Positions 48,144 to 56,779 are shown, numbered from the stretch's first letter. The stretch: 64,000 bases of DNA from Campylobacter hepaticus (GCF_001687475.2 NZ_CP031611.1:1240001-1304000), one strand, 5' to 3'. Made by a program: numbers and translations. Notes: a model not told the origin generated them from the letters alone.

Positions 48144-49830
48144 TAAGTTTTTTTAGGCTTAGCTTGGGTAGAATTAGAGATATTTGGTAGCCCATTCAAT
48201 GAATTTTCATTTTTGCTACCTGGTTGGATGAAAGTTTGGATAATGCCAACATTTTCTTTAGTGTTTTTCTTGCTAACTTTTTCAAGTCTCGCTAAATCTT
48301 TTTCTTTAACTTTTGTTATATGTCTAACTTCTCGAGTATCTTTATTTACACCAAGTTTTCCTAATTTATTATCATTTAATCTTTTTGCTATTAAAGCTAT
48401 ATCCATTCTATTATTTTTATAAAAAAATGTAGGATTTTCCTTAATTTCTTTTATAAGTTTAAACACATCACTAGGCTTTTTAAACATCTCGTTATGTTTA
48501 TTGGCTAAATATTCTAAGTCAGCTATAATCTCATCATTTGTAAGCTTTGCCAAATTTCTAACATTTGGAGAAACGCTTATTTTTACATTTAAATCACTGT
48601 TTGCTTTAGCTGGATCAGCTTTATCCATGAAAAAATTGTCACCTTTAATGACACCTTCTTTTATTAGTGCATCTTTTAATATTTTATTTTGCTCTTTATC
48701 TACTTTAATATAATTGTCTAAAGCATATTTAAAAATTCTACTTTGTTCTTTATCTGCTATTTTTATGTTTTTAAGATTAGATATAACTTCTTTATTGGTT
48801 TTAGCAAGTTTTATGGCATCTAGTATTTGATTTCTTAACGCTTGTTCTTTGGCACTTTTTAAAAAAGGAGCTAAAGCGTGAATTCTGGCGAAAATACTAC
48901 TTATTAATATCCTATCAAAAACACCCTGTATTGTTGTAGCTATTGAAGAGTTTGTCTTTTTACCGCTACTGGCTAAAGCTGTCATTATTAAGTCTCTATT
49001 GTTATTGTATATCAAAGCGTATGTATTAATAACACCTTTAACATCTTTTAATTTTTTGCTTGAAAATTCAACATCTTCCAAATCTTTTGCTAAGGATTTA
49101 AAATCATACCCTATGTCTTCAATCCTATGTTTTTCTAATAAAGCATTCATTGTATGAGTTTCATTAGCTAATCTTTCTTGTTTATTCATACCTTTAAAAG
49201 CATTTTCTAAATTTTTATCTTCATTTATATTTCTAAGCCCTTTAACCAATCTATCAATAAGCCCTTCTTTTGTTTCTTGAGGCTTCATCATGCCTAAATA
49301 ACTTTCTTTAAAATTTTCCTTTAAAGCAAAATTTTTATTTGCATTATCTAGGATTTCTTTTGCTAATGTCTTATCGCTAGCATTTCTTATCAACGCATCA
49401 TCTAAAATTTCTTTTACTATTGCATAGGCTTGTTTTGTGTTGTATGTTTTATTTCCTGTGTTTAATTGCTTATTTATAGCCGTTCTTAATCCAAAAATTT
49501 GTTCCGCGCTTACTTCTTTCCCTTTTATTTCATCTAAATAGCTTTGTATGTTATTTTTTACATCTTGTTCTAAAAAATTATTATTTTTAAATTTTTCAAG
49601 CTTTGCTAAATCTTGACTAGTTAATATTATTTTTCCATTGTTAAGCTCATCTAATTTGCCTATAGCATCGCCATACTCTCGATTTATTCTATTCTCATAA
49701 GTGTGGTTATCTTTTTGCCAAGCTTTATAATCAAACTCGCCATTTAAACCTGTTTTATTCTTAAATACTTCATCTTGTTCTTTAATTATATTTAAAAAAG
49801 AAATACTAGTAAAAATTCTCTTATATTCAT
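48143..49830 (-). pseudogene. large phage structural or internal protein, frameshifted near the start
   Basis: About 560 codons, mostly helical and charged, no recognised family. ATG 49830 (MNIRE, AAGGA upstream) is followed within five codons by a one-base deletion in 49811-49817; the repaired frame reads IFTSISFLNIIKEQDEVF and stays open to the stop at 48143. Its start overlaps the previous gene's stop (ATGA). From its place between structural genes it is likely a virion or ejection protein. Confidence 0.6.
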
Positions 49831-50970
49831 TGCATCAATCCTTGTTTTTTTAATTCTTCTACACTAACTTGCATTTTTTTACCCGCCCCATTGACCAATA
49901 TTACATTACCATTAGCATCGGGTTCTGATATTTGAGCATTAATTCCATTAAAACTAACACTATGTAATTTTGGAGTATTTTGATTTTGCACCGCTAGTAT
50001 ATTTTTAGCTAAATTGTTTTGTATATTTTGACGAGTTGTTGAATTATCTACAATTACTGCATTTTTACTAGGTCTATTCTAGATTTTATCTTTAATGTAA
50101 TAAGATTCAAAATCCTTTGCTAAGTGATCTCTAAAATATTTTAAATCTTTTTGTCTTTGCTCTTCATAAAGATGATTAATGTAAGGATTTTTTAAATTAG
50201 AAATTTTTGCCATTTGCTCATCATAATAAGCATTAATATTAGCTTGGGTAATAGCTATATAATCCCTTATTGCTTTTTCATATTCTTTAGCATTTATGGT
50301 TTGAGCTTTCCAAGCTGAAGGCTCTTTGTAAATTTCATCATACCTTGTTCTATTATAGTTTGTGTCTCTTCTAACCTTTTCATTATAAATACTATCGCTT
50401 ATAAACTTAAATAAGCTATCTTGAGCATCATTTATATTATCTTCCCCAAAAAAATCCTTTTATGTTTTCCCATGTTCCATCCAAAAGACCTTGCCCATCA
50501 TAATAAGAATCACCACCACCTTTTTTTATGGTATTAAATCTTTCTTGTATTGCTCTGATCTGAGGATTTGACTTTGTATAGCTTGGTAGATTAAGCATTG
50601 CTTGACTTGCCAAAATTTCATCTTTTATTTGTTTTGCATTTATTGCTTGCTGTTTTAAAGCATTTTGCATGGCATATTGTCTAGCTCTTTGGTTATAATT
50701 CATTTGCCATTGTTGATCTGCTATATTTGCTCTTTCCTTTTGATAATCAAAATTTCTTTCATTTTGCAAGATTTGATTATTTTGTATAGCCTCATTAAAT
50801 TCCATTTGTTGTTTTCTAAGATCTTGCTCTTGTTGCCACTTTGAAAATTTTAAATTATCATTATAATTTTTATTGAGCACATCATATAATACCCCTCCGA
50901 CTTTGCCAGCATTTTGAATAACATTGCCATCTGGGTTAAAAACTACTCTTTGTGGGTTATAATAAGCCAT
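49829..50970 (-). pseudogene. phage structural protein, frameshifted and with a nonsense codon
   Basis: ATG 50970 (MAYYNPQRVVFNPDGNVI) opens a Gln/Asn-rich helical protein. An A7 run at 50448-50454 where six are expected shifts the frame; the repaired text reads GFFGEDNINDAQDSLFKF and continues to TAG at 50079-50081, then NRPSKNAVIVDN to the stop at 49829. Two lesions, full length about 380 residues. Likely an internal virion protein by composition and place; no family recognised. Confidence 0.6.
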
Positions 50971-51022
50971 TTTTATCCTTTTATAATTAAATATAATTAA
51001 ATAAAGGGTTTAAGGAAGATTT

Positions 51023-51038
51023 TTGTATAATTTTAGCA
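51023..51038 (+). promoter_or_regulatory. promoter of the 51107 peptide transcript
   Basis: TTGTATAATTTTAG at 51023-51036 with -10 TATAAT (51026-51031). It shares TTGTATAAT with the repressor operator at 53991. The expected transcript starts near 51038 and begins with the GCTAAAGGGG hairpin. Confidence 0.5.
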
Positions 51039-51048
51039 AGGGTTTGAT

Positions 51049-51106
51049 GCTAAAGGGGCGCCAACCCCTTTAGCATTTAATCACGCCCAAAAAGGAGGCG
51101 ATTAAA
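51049..51106 (+). promoter_or_regulatory. two leader hairpins, the second holding the Shine-Dalgarno
   Basis: Stem 1: GCTAAAGGGG (51049-51058) with CCCCTTTAGC (51065-51074), perfect 10 bp. Stem 2: TTTAAT (51076-51081) and CGCC (51084-51087) with GGCG (51097-51100) and ATTAAA (51101-51106); its loop CAAAAAGGA carries the ribosome-binding site AAGGAGG and the stem ends at the TTG start. This is the layout of a translationally silenced small-peptide mRNA. Confidence 0.6.
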
Positions 51107-51169
51107 TTGACTAATCAAGTTATAGTTATAATTATACTACTTTGTATAATTATAGTCAAGTCCTCTTGA
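51107..51169 (+). CDS. 20-residue hydrophobic peptide, candidate type I toxin
   Basis: TTG start 8 nt after AAGGAGG; sequence MTNQVIVIIILLCIIIVKSS. It is almost purely aliphatic, like the Ibs family of type I toxins in length and composition; no homology is claimed. An 11-bp inverted repeat (51127-51137 with 51144-51154) inside the frame places TATAAT on both strands, so an antisense RNA could start within the gene and run left over the leader. CCCCTT/AAGGGG (51172-51186) just after the stop could end the mRNA. Confidence 0.5.
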   Translation: MTNQVIVIIILLCIIIVKSS

Positions 51170-51230
51170 CTCCCCTTTTTAAGGGGCAACTATAATTTCA
51201 CCCTTTGGCTTTTTTCCTTAAACCAAAAAA

Positions 51231-51611
51231 TTAACTACTCCAAACCTTTTGAAGATTATTTTCCATATTTTTCCGCCTTCTTGACTCTTCTTGAGCCAAA
51301 TACTTATTAAAATTATATGCATCCTTTTGCAGGTCAAAATTCTTTTTAGCCATTTTTTGCTGATTATAGGCTCCATACAATGCCCCTCCCATTCCTAAAA
51401 TATTTCCCAATCTATCAAAATTAGTTATTTTGTTTGTATCGCTACTTTTAAATAACCAATCTCCGAAATTACTAAAAGAATTTTTTAATCCATTTAAAAA
51501 ACTACCACTGCTACTTGCTAAATTTGGAGTGAAATTGCTTGTTTTTATCAAAGTATCTGCAAAGCCAGATCCTAATCCCATACCGCCTTTTAGTGCTTTT
51601 ATAAAATCCAT
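51231..51611 (-). CDS. phage virion-associated protein, unknown
   Basis: 126 residues. N-terminal Gly/Ser-rich half (MDFIKALKGGMGLGSGFAD), then GNILGMGGALYGAYNQQKMA and a charged helix (DLQKDAYNFNKYLAQEESRR). The Gly-rich segment followed by a helix resembles small internal or tail proteins of podoviruses. No frameshift is visible. It lies between the scaffold-like gene and the hairpin region. Confidence 0.6.
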   Translation of the reverse strand: MDFIKALKGGMGLGSGFADTLIKTSNFTPNLASSSGSFLNGLKNSFSNFGDWLFKSSDTNKITNFDRLGNILGMGGALYGAYNQQKMAKKNFDLQKDAYNFNKYLAQEESRRRKNMENNLQKVWSS

Positions 51612-51662
51612 TATTTATCCTTGATACTAAACTTAATAATTCTTTTCCAAGATCTATTTCAT

Positions 51663-52622
51663 TTACTTCGCTTTTTTTAATTTATCGTTAAAATAACTAG
51701 ATTTAATATTGTTATTTGCGCTCGATAAATCGTCAGCTTTTTTAGCATTACTTGATTTTCCAGCTAAATTAAGTAGGGTTTTCCAACTATCTATATTGCC
51801 TTCACCTAAACCACTTAACTTTGTAGCAAGTTCTGCTATAGCTTTTAAATCAGCATCAGGGTAAGCTTTTCTTAATTCGCTTTCTACTTGTGCATATTTA
51901 GCGATTAATGCATCTTGCTCTTCTTTATCTCTTTGCTTTTTGTCAAGTTCTTCAAGTCTTTTCAGTTTTTCATCAAGCCCATCAAGTCCTAGCTCTTTCA
52001 AATACTGCTGTCTTTGCAATTCTTGTTCGCTTGGTTCTTTCTTTGGATTTTTTAAAGTTTCAAGCTCGCTCATTTCATCTAAAGTTAAAACTCTTTCTAT
52101 TTCTCGCACTGGTAAAGAATGCTCTAAATCTCTTCCTATCCTATCTTGATTTTTGAAAATAAATTCAAGTAGGGCTTCTTTAAATTCATTATTTTCTAAT
52201 GGTTCGCCATTTTTATAAGTGATTTGCTTAAAAGCATTGATGCAAATTAAAGAATCGATACATTCTTGATTTATTTTAATTTTTTGATTGCTTCCATAAT
52301 TTGCGAAATATGAGTATTTGAAATCGCCTTGAAAAACTCTAAAACAGGCTTGGTTTTTATATTTATTGCAAAGCCATTCTAAAAATATTTCTTTATCTTC
52401 AAAGCGTTTTTTAAATTCAATCTCTGCTTTTTTGCAAACCATTCTTAATTTTTCATAGGTGGTTCCTATAATATTTTCCTTTTCTAAAGTTTCAAAATAA
52501 AAATCTAAAAAAGAATGAATATCTTTTGCATTTTTTAAATATCTACCCACAATATCTGTAGCTTGGGCTTTGTTAATTTCTAATAAGTCTATTAAAATTT
52601 GAATTTTTTCTTGCATTTTCAC
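51663..52622 (-). CDS. phage protein with long coiled coil, unknown
   Basis: 319 residues. Residues 1-170 are mixed helix with two Cys-containing stretches; 195-260 form a strongly charged coiled coil (GLDEKLKRLEELDKKQRDKE), and the tail is Ser/Asn-rich. It could be a scaffold or portal-associated protein, but no family is recognised. Intact; it precedes the small virion gene and follows the replication gene by 3 nt. Confidence 0.6.
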   Translation of the reverse strand: MKMQEKIQILIDLLEINKAQATDIVGRYLKNAKDIHSFLDFYFETLEKENIIGTTYEKLRMVCKKAEIEFKKRFEDKEIFLEWLCNKYKNQACFRVFQGDFKYSYFANYGSNQKIKINQECIDSLICINAFKQITYKNGEPLENNEFKEALLEFIFKNQDRIGRDLEHSLPVREIERVLTLDEMSELETLKNPKKEPSEQELQRQQYLKELGLDGLDEKLKRLEELDKKQRDKEEQDALIAKYAQVESELRKAYPDADLKAIAELATKLSGLGEGNIDSWKTLLNLAGKSSNAKKADDLSSANNNIKSSYFNDKLKKAK

Positions 52623-52625
52623 TCC

Positions 52626-53609
52626 TTAAAAGCATCCTAAGAGATTAACTTCATTTTCTTTTTTCATTCCATAATATTCCATCAGGCTATCAACCACACT
52701 TGGATCAGCTTCTTTTTTTCTCCTAGTAAAACTGTAACTTTTTCTTGCTTCATTTTCTTTTGCGTATTTAAGCCAAGTATAGAGACTTCCAGGAACACTT
52801 GACATTATTTTTCCATTTCTTTTCCACTCTCTAGCATCCCAATAAGCTATAAAATCATTAGCTAGTTTTTCACCAAAATTTGTTCCATTTTTCTCATTAA
52901 AACTCATTATTTGTCCCATAAGCTCATTAATATTTGGTACTTTAAATTGTTTTTTACTCATTTTTTGAAGTTCCTTTTCATCAAGTTTTAAAAAACTACC
53001 ACAAAAAGAGACGTTTTGATTAAAAACGTTTTCTTTCTTTACTTTTTTATTTATATTATTTATATTATTTATATTATTTATATTATTTATATTATTAGCG
53101 CGTACGCACGCACGCGTATCTATATATAGCGAATTTTGACTTTTTTGACTTTGAGGAGTCGAAATTGTGTCGATTGATGAAGCGTTATTTTTAAGAGTTT
53201 TGCTTAGTTTTTCATCACTATTTTTAAGCAAAGTTAAAGATTTATTGAAGTGCTTTTTAACTTGATAATTTTCATCTTTTAAAATCCACTCATAAAAATT
53301 TAAAGAACCCTTTCTAACTTTTTTAATTTCTAAAAGTTTAAGTTCGATTAATTCTTTTTTAGCAGTTCTTAATCTATTTAAACTCATTCTTTGATTATTT
53401 TTAACTTTTATAAATTCTCTTAAATAAATCTCACTTACAAGTGTTTTTTCGCTAAGTTTTGCTAATTGAATATATAATGATAGAGCATCAACACTAAGTC
53501 CTCCATAGGCTATAGTATTTGATAGTTTTAAATATCCTTTTCTTTGTCTTAATCTTTTTCCTTCGTAATTTGCAACTTCAAAGCTTGCTATAAAATTTGG
53601 TATCACCAA
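52626..53609 (-). CDS. phage replication-initiation-like protein
   Basis: 327 residues. The N-terminal 120 residues look like a winged helix (SLYIQLAKLSEKTLVSEIYL, MSLNRLRTAKKELIELKLL), and the C-terminal part (ANDFIAYWDAREWKRNGK followed by SVPGSLYTWLKY) matches the end of phage replication proteins of the DnaD/O type. Between them an Asn-Asn-Ile repeat is encoded by a 9-bp tandem array (about 53049-53096). Helper-phage-like function inferred. Start ATG 53609 follows AAAGGAGAG. Confidence 0.65.
   Translation of the reverse strand: MVIPNFIASFEVANYEGKRLRQRKGYLKLSNTIAYGGLSVDALSLYIQLAKLSEKTLVSEIYLREFIKVKNNQRMSLNRLRTAKKELIELKLLEIKKVRKGSLNFYEWILKDENYQVKKHFNKSLTLLKNSDEKLSKTLKNNASSIDTISTPQSQKSQNSLYIDTRACVRANNINNINNINNINNINKKVKKENVFNQNVSFCGSFLKLDEKELQKMSKKQFKVPNINELMGQIMSFNEKNGTNFGEKLANDFIAYWDAREWKRNGKIMSSVPGSLYTWLKYAKENEARKSYSFTRRKKEADPSVVDSLMEYYGMKKENEVNLLGCF
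53049..53096. repeat. 9-bp tandem repeat encoding (Asn-Asn-Ile)n
   Basis: Five or more copies of TATATTATT on the plus strand, in frame inside the replication gene. Changes in copy number keep the frame and alter a linker length. Confidence 0.8.
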
Positions 53610-53700
53610 CTCTCCTTTATGTTATAATTTAAATTAAAAAATAAACTAAAAAAAACCTATTGAAAATCCCGCTATAAAACCTATTTTAACCTTTTATTAA

Positions 53701-53939
53701 TCACTTTAATTCTCTATCCTTTCGCTTTCTACCGCGCTTGGGTATGTTTGTAACTTCCTTGGTGATTTTAATAAAAATTTCAGAATTTCCCCATAATTCT
53801 AATGGAATATTAAATTCATCTTTTAATTTTAATGCGGTTTTTATATCAACTTTCCTACTGCCGTTAATTTTTGCCTACCAAGAGCTATTGGCTCCTCCAA
53901 ATTTCAAAGTTATTTTTTAATTAAATCTATTTTTTTCAT
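53701..53939 (-). pseudogene. Cro-like small HTH regulator, broken
   Basis: ATG 53939 reads MKKIDLIKK and stops; one added base in the T6 at 53913-53918 gives ITLKFGGANSSW, then TAG (53875-53877), then AKINGSRKVDIKTALKLKDE and a basic tail PKRGRKRKDREL to 53701. Short length, a helix-turn-helix-like centre and the place back-to-back with the repressor suggest a Cro equivalent. Two lesions. Confidence 0.5.
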
Positions 53940-53990
53940 AAATATAATTCTACATAATGGATAATTAAATTATTCTTAAAATAATCCGAT

Positions 53991-54026
53991 TTGTATAATT
54001 ATAAATTATACAATATGTATAATTAT
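53991..54026. promoter_or_regulatory. prophage repressor operator region
   Basis: Perfect palindrome TTGTATAATT (53991-54000), ATA, AATTATACAA (54004-54013), followed by a second half-like site TATGTATAATTAT (54014-54026). It lies 24 nt before the repressor start and contains -10-like TATAAT, so it is probably both promoter and autoregulatory operator. Confidence 0.6.
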
Positions 54027-54049
54027 TTTCAAATACAAGGTTATAAAAT

Positions 54050-54721
54050 ATGAATGGATACAATTTAAAGAAACTCTTAAAAAAACATAATTTAACACAA
54101 AATCAGTTAGCACAGAAGTTAACCGCATATGGGTATAGAAATGGACATGGAATTAAAACAGCTGCAATTTCAAAATATGCATTAGGACAAAGAAAAATGA
54201 CTGCAGAATTTATAGAAGCGGTTTTGAAAGTTCTTGGAGAAACTGATGCAAATGTTTTAATATCACATGAGCCAATCCAAGTGCAAAGAATTAGAATTAC
54301 TGGGTCTGTAAGTTGTGGCTTGTCAATTAATGATGTTTATGAGTGTGAAGATGAATTTACTTATATACCATTATCACAAAGTAAATCAAATTTAAAAGCA
54401 GCTAGAGCCAATGGCGACAGCATGTTCCCTATAATTGAAGATGGAGACATTATTATATATGATACAGACAGTTCAAAACCAAGACATGGAGACCTTGTTG
54501 TTTATATCAATAATAATGAAATTGCTTGCAAGATTTTTGTGGAAAAGAAAGATGTTGGAATTATTGAATTTAAACCAGTTAACCAAAGTGATAACTTTAA
54601 AACTACTACTTTTAGGATTGATATTGATAATATGGATGATTTGAAAATTTATAAAGTTATAAAAATTCAAAAGACGCCCAATAACCCAAAATCTAATTTA
54701 AAATTGGTAAATGAAAATTGA
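54050..54721 (+). CDS. prophage repressor, HTH plus S24 peptidase
   Basis: 223 residues. N-terminal XRE helix-turn-helix (LKKHNLTQNQLAQKLTAYGY), linker with a Cys-Gly bond in SVSCGLSIND as the likely self-cleavage site, then the LexA/CI-type protease with Ser in NGDSMFPIIEDGD and Lys in IACKIFVEKK. RecA-dependent self-cleavage would relieve repression during DNA damage. Intact, in contrast to the Cro-like gene opposite it. Confidence 0.85.
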   Translation: MNGYNLKKLLKKHNLTQNQLAQKLTAYGYRNGHGIKTAAISKYALGQRKMTAEFIEAVLKVLGETDANVLISHEPIQVQRIRITGSVSCGLSINDVYECEDEFTYIPLSQSKSNLKAARANGDSMFPIIEDGDIIIYDTDSSKPRHGDLVVYINNNEIACKIFVEKKDVGIIEFKPVNQSDNFKTTTFRIDIDNMDDLKIYKVIKIQKTPNNPKSNLKLVNEN

Positions 54722-54870
54722 AACCTTTAAAAATTTTATAGAAGTCATTAGATGATGATAATTTATGGAAAAATATATGCGCATAAATAATTTTTGGTAA
54801 TTTTGTAATATAATAAATATAAATTTTTCAATTAGATAATATCTTATAAAAGGATGGTATTACTATCGAA

Positions 54871-54990
54871 TTGATTGAACAAATTTTAGAAAATTTAATT
54901 CAGAAAATTGATGTCATTTTGGTAACTTCTTTAAGCTTAGTTGGATTTTTAATCACCGCACTAACCATCATAATGTCAAATTATGTATAA
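54871..54990 (+). CDS. short membrane peptide, unknown
   Basis: About 39 residues from TTG 54871 (MIEQILENLIQKIDVILVTS, then LSLVGFLITALTIIMSNYV): an amphipathic start and one membrane helix. AAAAGG at 54849 is 15 nt or so away and fits ATG 54854, which is out of frame, so a one-base loss near the start is possible. The frame continues past the TAA into the antisense of the next gene. Confidence 0.35.
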   Translation: MIEQILENLIQKIDVILVTSLSLVGFLITALTIIMSNYV

Positions 54991-55021
54991 AATTCTTTAA
55001 AACAAGAATTTTATAATGATT

Positions 55022-55767
55022 TTAAAATAGCCATGGAATTGATTCAACAAATTCATCCCGTTTTTTATAAAAATAATTATAAAATTTATAGTCATCTTTA
55101 TCAAGCCAAAGAGTTTTTTGATACTTTATTATTGATTTCATCTCATCGCTAAACCCCATTTCATTTTCTATTTGTTTTTCGATTTCTGAAAAGTAAAAAT
55201 CAATTATTTCATGTGACAATTCAAACTCAAAAGAATTTTTTAATTTAGATAATTCATTTTTCAGTGTAGGGTGTAGTTTTAAAATTTTAAGTTGAAATTT
55301 TATAGATTCGGTATATTTTTTTAATTTAAAATAATCTTCTATAATTGCTTTTTCTTTTGCTCCATCCATAAAATCAAGCAGGTGATCTTCGATATATTTA
55401 ATTCTCTCTTTTAATTTTTCTATATATTCTTGACAATTATCTATGTTATTAGATAAATATATGAAATTTTTCTGTCAACTCCTTTTGCATAAACATATAC
55501 AAAAAATATAAAATAAATAAAAAACCAAACTTCATTTTTTAAAAAACTCATAGATATAAAAACGCAAATAAAATACATCGCTACACAGAATATGAACCAT
55601 TTAAATTGAAATAAATTAGGTTCTTTTACATAAATATCTTTAATATTTTTTAAATTTTCAATTTTTATTTCGCTGATTTTTTTAAAAAGTTCATATTTAC
55701 TCATCTTATCATGTAGATAATCATTAAATGCTTCTTCTAGTTTATCTTCATATGTTTCATTTTTCAA
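55022..55767 (-). pseudogene. membrane protein of unknown function, frameshifted
   Basis: ATG 55767 (MKNETYEDKLEEAFNDYL) leads to two membrane helices (FIFCVAMYFICVFISMSF and VWFFIYFIFFVYVYA); a one-base loss in 55464-55466 then shifts the frame. Repaired, it reads RKIFIYLSNNIDNCQEYIEK and continues as a helical cytosolic domain ending ESIPWLF at 55022. About 248 residues in all. Its place beside the repressor suggests a lysogenic or exclusion function, which is inference. Confidence 0.55.
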
Positions 55768-55857
55768 AAATATATCCTTTATTTTAATTTATATAAGAAA
55801 TTATATCACAAAATATTTTTTAAAAATTATCCAAATTGTATAAATTTTAAGTTTGTT

Positions 55858-55882
55858 TTAATTATCCATTATGTAGAATTAT
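55858..55882 (+). promoter_or_regulatory. promoter-like 25-nt element shared with the Cro-like gene promoter
   Basis: TTAATTATCC, then ATTATG, TAGAATTAT. The same 25 nt lie on the minus strand at 53968-53944, directly before the Cro-like gene. TAGAAT is a plausible -10. Here it points to 55890-56160, where no protein gene is seen. Confidence 0.45.
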
Positions 55883-55889
55883 TTCAAAA

Positions 55890-56160
55890 AACAAAAAATA
55901 AGTTTTAAAGGTTTTTTTGTTTTTATATATAAAAAATACGAAAAGCTTTATTAAAAGTTTAACAAGTTCTTTTTATTAAAGAACTTTCTTAAGCTTTTGA
56001 CTGCTTGGAAATTAAGCTTTGCTATCGCGTTGATAGTTGTGTATAGCGGAAGGGTTAGCAAGTTATCCATAAACTTGGCTCGTTATTATTGTTTATAGTG
56101 CTATTTTTAAGGTTTTCTTGCACTTTAAAATGACAGAAAATCAAGAGTTTAAGAAATATT
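55890..56160. other. structured non-coding stretch in the prophage
   Basis: No open frame of note. It contains AAGTTCTTT/AAAGAACTT (55964-55972 with 55978-55986), CTATC/GATAG (about 56022-56036) and several AAGCTT-type repeats. Preceded by the 25-nt promoter-like element, it could be a small RNA or replication-control region; no family recognised. Confidence 0.35.
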
Positions 56161-56218
56161 TTGTATAATTATAAAGTTTAAGTGGCTAATTCTCTTGGTG
56201 GGAAAGGAGCTGTTTTTG

Positions 56219-56302
56219 ATGATAGAGAAGTTTTTAAAAATTGCTTTTTTATTGTTAGAAATAGTAAAAAAGTTGATTGAAATAATCAATCAACTAAACT
56301 AA
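56219..56302 (+). CDS. 27-residue hydrophobic peptide, candidate type I toxin
   Basis: ATG 56219 (MIEKFLKIAFLLLEIVKKLI, then EIINQLN), AAAGGAG (56203-56209) 9 nt upstream. Its promoter is TTGTATAATTATA (56161-56173), like the 51 kb peptide. A 10-bp hairpin (56271-56280 with 56286-56295) lies in the last codons. On the minus strand TATAAT (56320-56315) would start an antisense RNA at about 56308, just outside the stop, running across the whole frame. The peptide is short, amphipathic and membrane-prone. Confidence 0.5.
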   Translation: MIEKFLKIAFLLLEIVKKLIEIINQLN

Positions 56303-56314
56303 AAAACCACTAAA

Positions 56315-56320
56315 ATTATA
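56315..56320 (-). promoter_or_regulatory. -10 box for a predicted antisense RNA over the 27-residue peptide gene
   Basis: TATAAT on the minus strand, followed by TTTAGTGGTTTTTTAG. The -35 is weak, as is usual in Campylobacter. Direction and distance make it antisense to 56219-56302. Confidence 0.4.
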
Positions 56321-56359
56321 GAATAGCCTTGCTTAGCCTATACTTAAACAATACTCACG

Positions 56360-56380
56360 CCAAGAGAGCAAGGCTCTTGG
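56360..56380 (+). terminator. hairpin downstream of the peptide gene
   Basis: CCAAGAG (56360-56366) and CTCTTGG (56374-56380) with loop AGCAAGG, followed by CTTTTCTT. Likely terminator of the 56219 transcript. Confidence 0.55.
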
Positions 56381-56396
56381 CTTTTCTTAAGCTCCT

Positions 56397-56500
56397 TTAA
56401 TGCTTAAATGGGGCAACTTTTACAAATTAACTACTTCATAATTTACCTTTTTGTTTTATCTCCTATTCTAAAGAACTCAGTTGTCCCTTTTAAGCATTAA
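56397..56500 (+). promoter_or_regulatory. long inverted repeat in the leader of the 56517 gene
   Basis: TTAATGCTTAAA (56397-56408) pairs with TTTAAGCATTAA (56489-56500), and after a T-T mismatch GGGGCAAC (56410-56417) pairs with GTTGTCCC (56480-56487) using one G-U. About 21 pairs enclose a 62-nt loop, ending 5 nt before AAAAGGAG of the next gene. Looks like a leader that could control translation. Confidence 0.5.
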
Positions 56501-56516
56501 TCTAAAAGGAGAAAAA

Positions 56517-56765
56517 ATGAAAGCTTATCACACAAAAGAACAAGTCATTATAAAACTAAGTAAAGATGAATATAGAAAAGAAATGAAGCTAAATAAGTCT
56601 TTAAAAGATGAAAATAAATCTTTAAAAACTCAAATTTCTAATCTTGAAAACAAAAAAATACAACTTCTAAATCAATTAAAAGAGCAAATAGAAGTAAATA
56701 TTAAAAATATAAAAGAAATTAGCTCTTTGCAAAATCAAATTTATCATCTATCTTATGATAGATAA
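56517..56765 (+). CDS. coiled-coil phage protein, unknown
   Basis: 82 residues from ATG 56517 (MKAYHTKEQVIIKLSKDEYR), strong AAAAGGAGAAAAA upstream. From residue 25 it is one long coiled coil (KSLKDENKSLKTQISNLENK). No family recognised. It pairs in order with a second coiled-coil gene. Confidence 0.6.
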   Translation: MKAYHTKEQVIIKLSKDEYRKEMKLNKSLKDENKSLKTQISNLENKKIQLLNQLKEQIEVNIKNIKEISSLQNQIYHLSYDR

Positions 56766-56779
56766 ATAAAAGGTAAAAC

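Noticed and set aside
55022-55120. Plus-strand continuation of the 54871 peptide frame past its TAA
   Set aside because: It is antisense to a better supported minus-strand membrane-protein gene and depends on reading through a stop.
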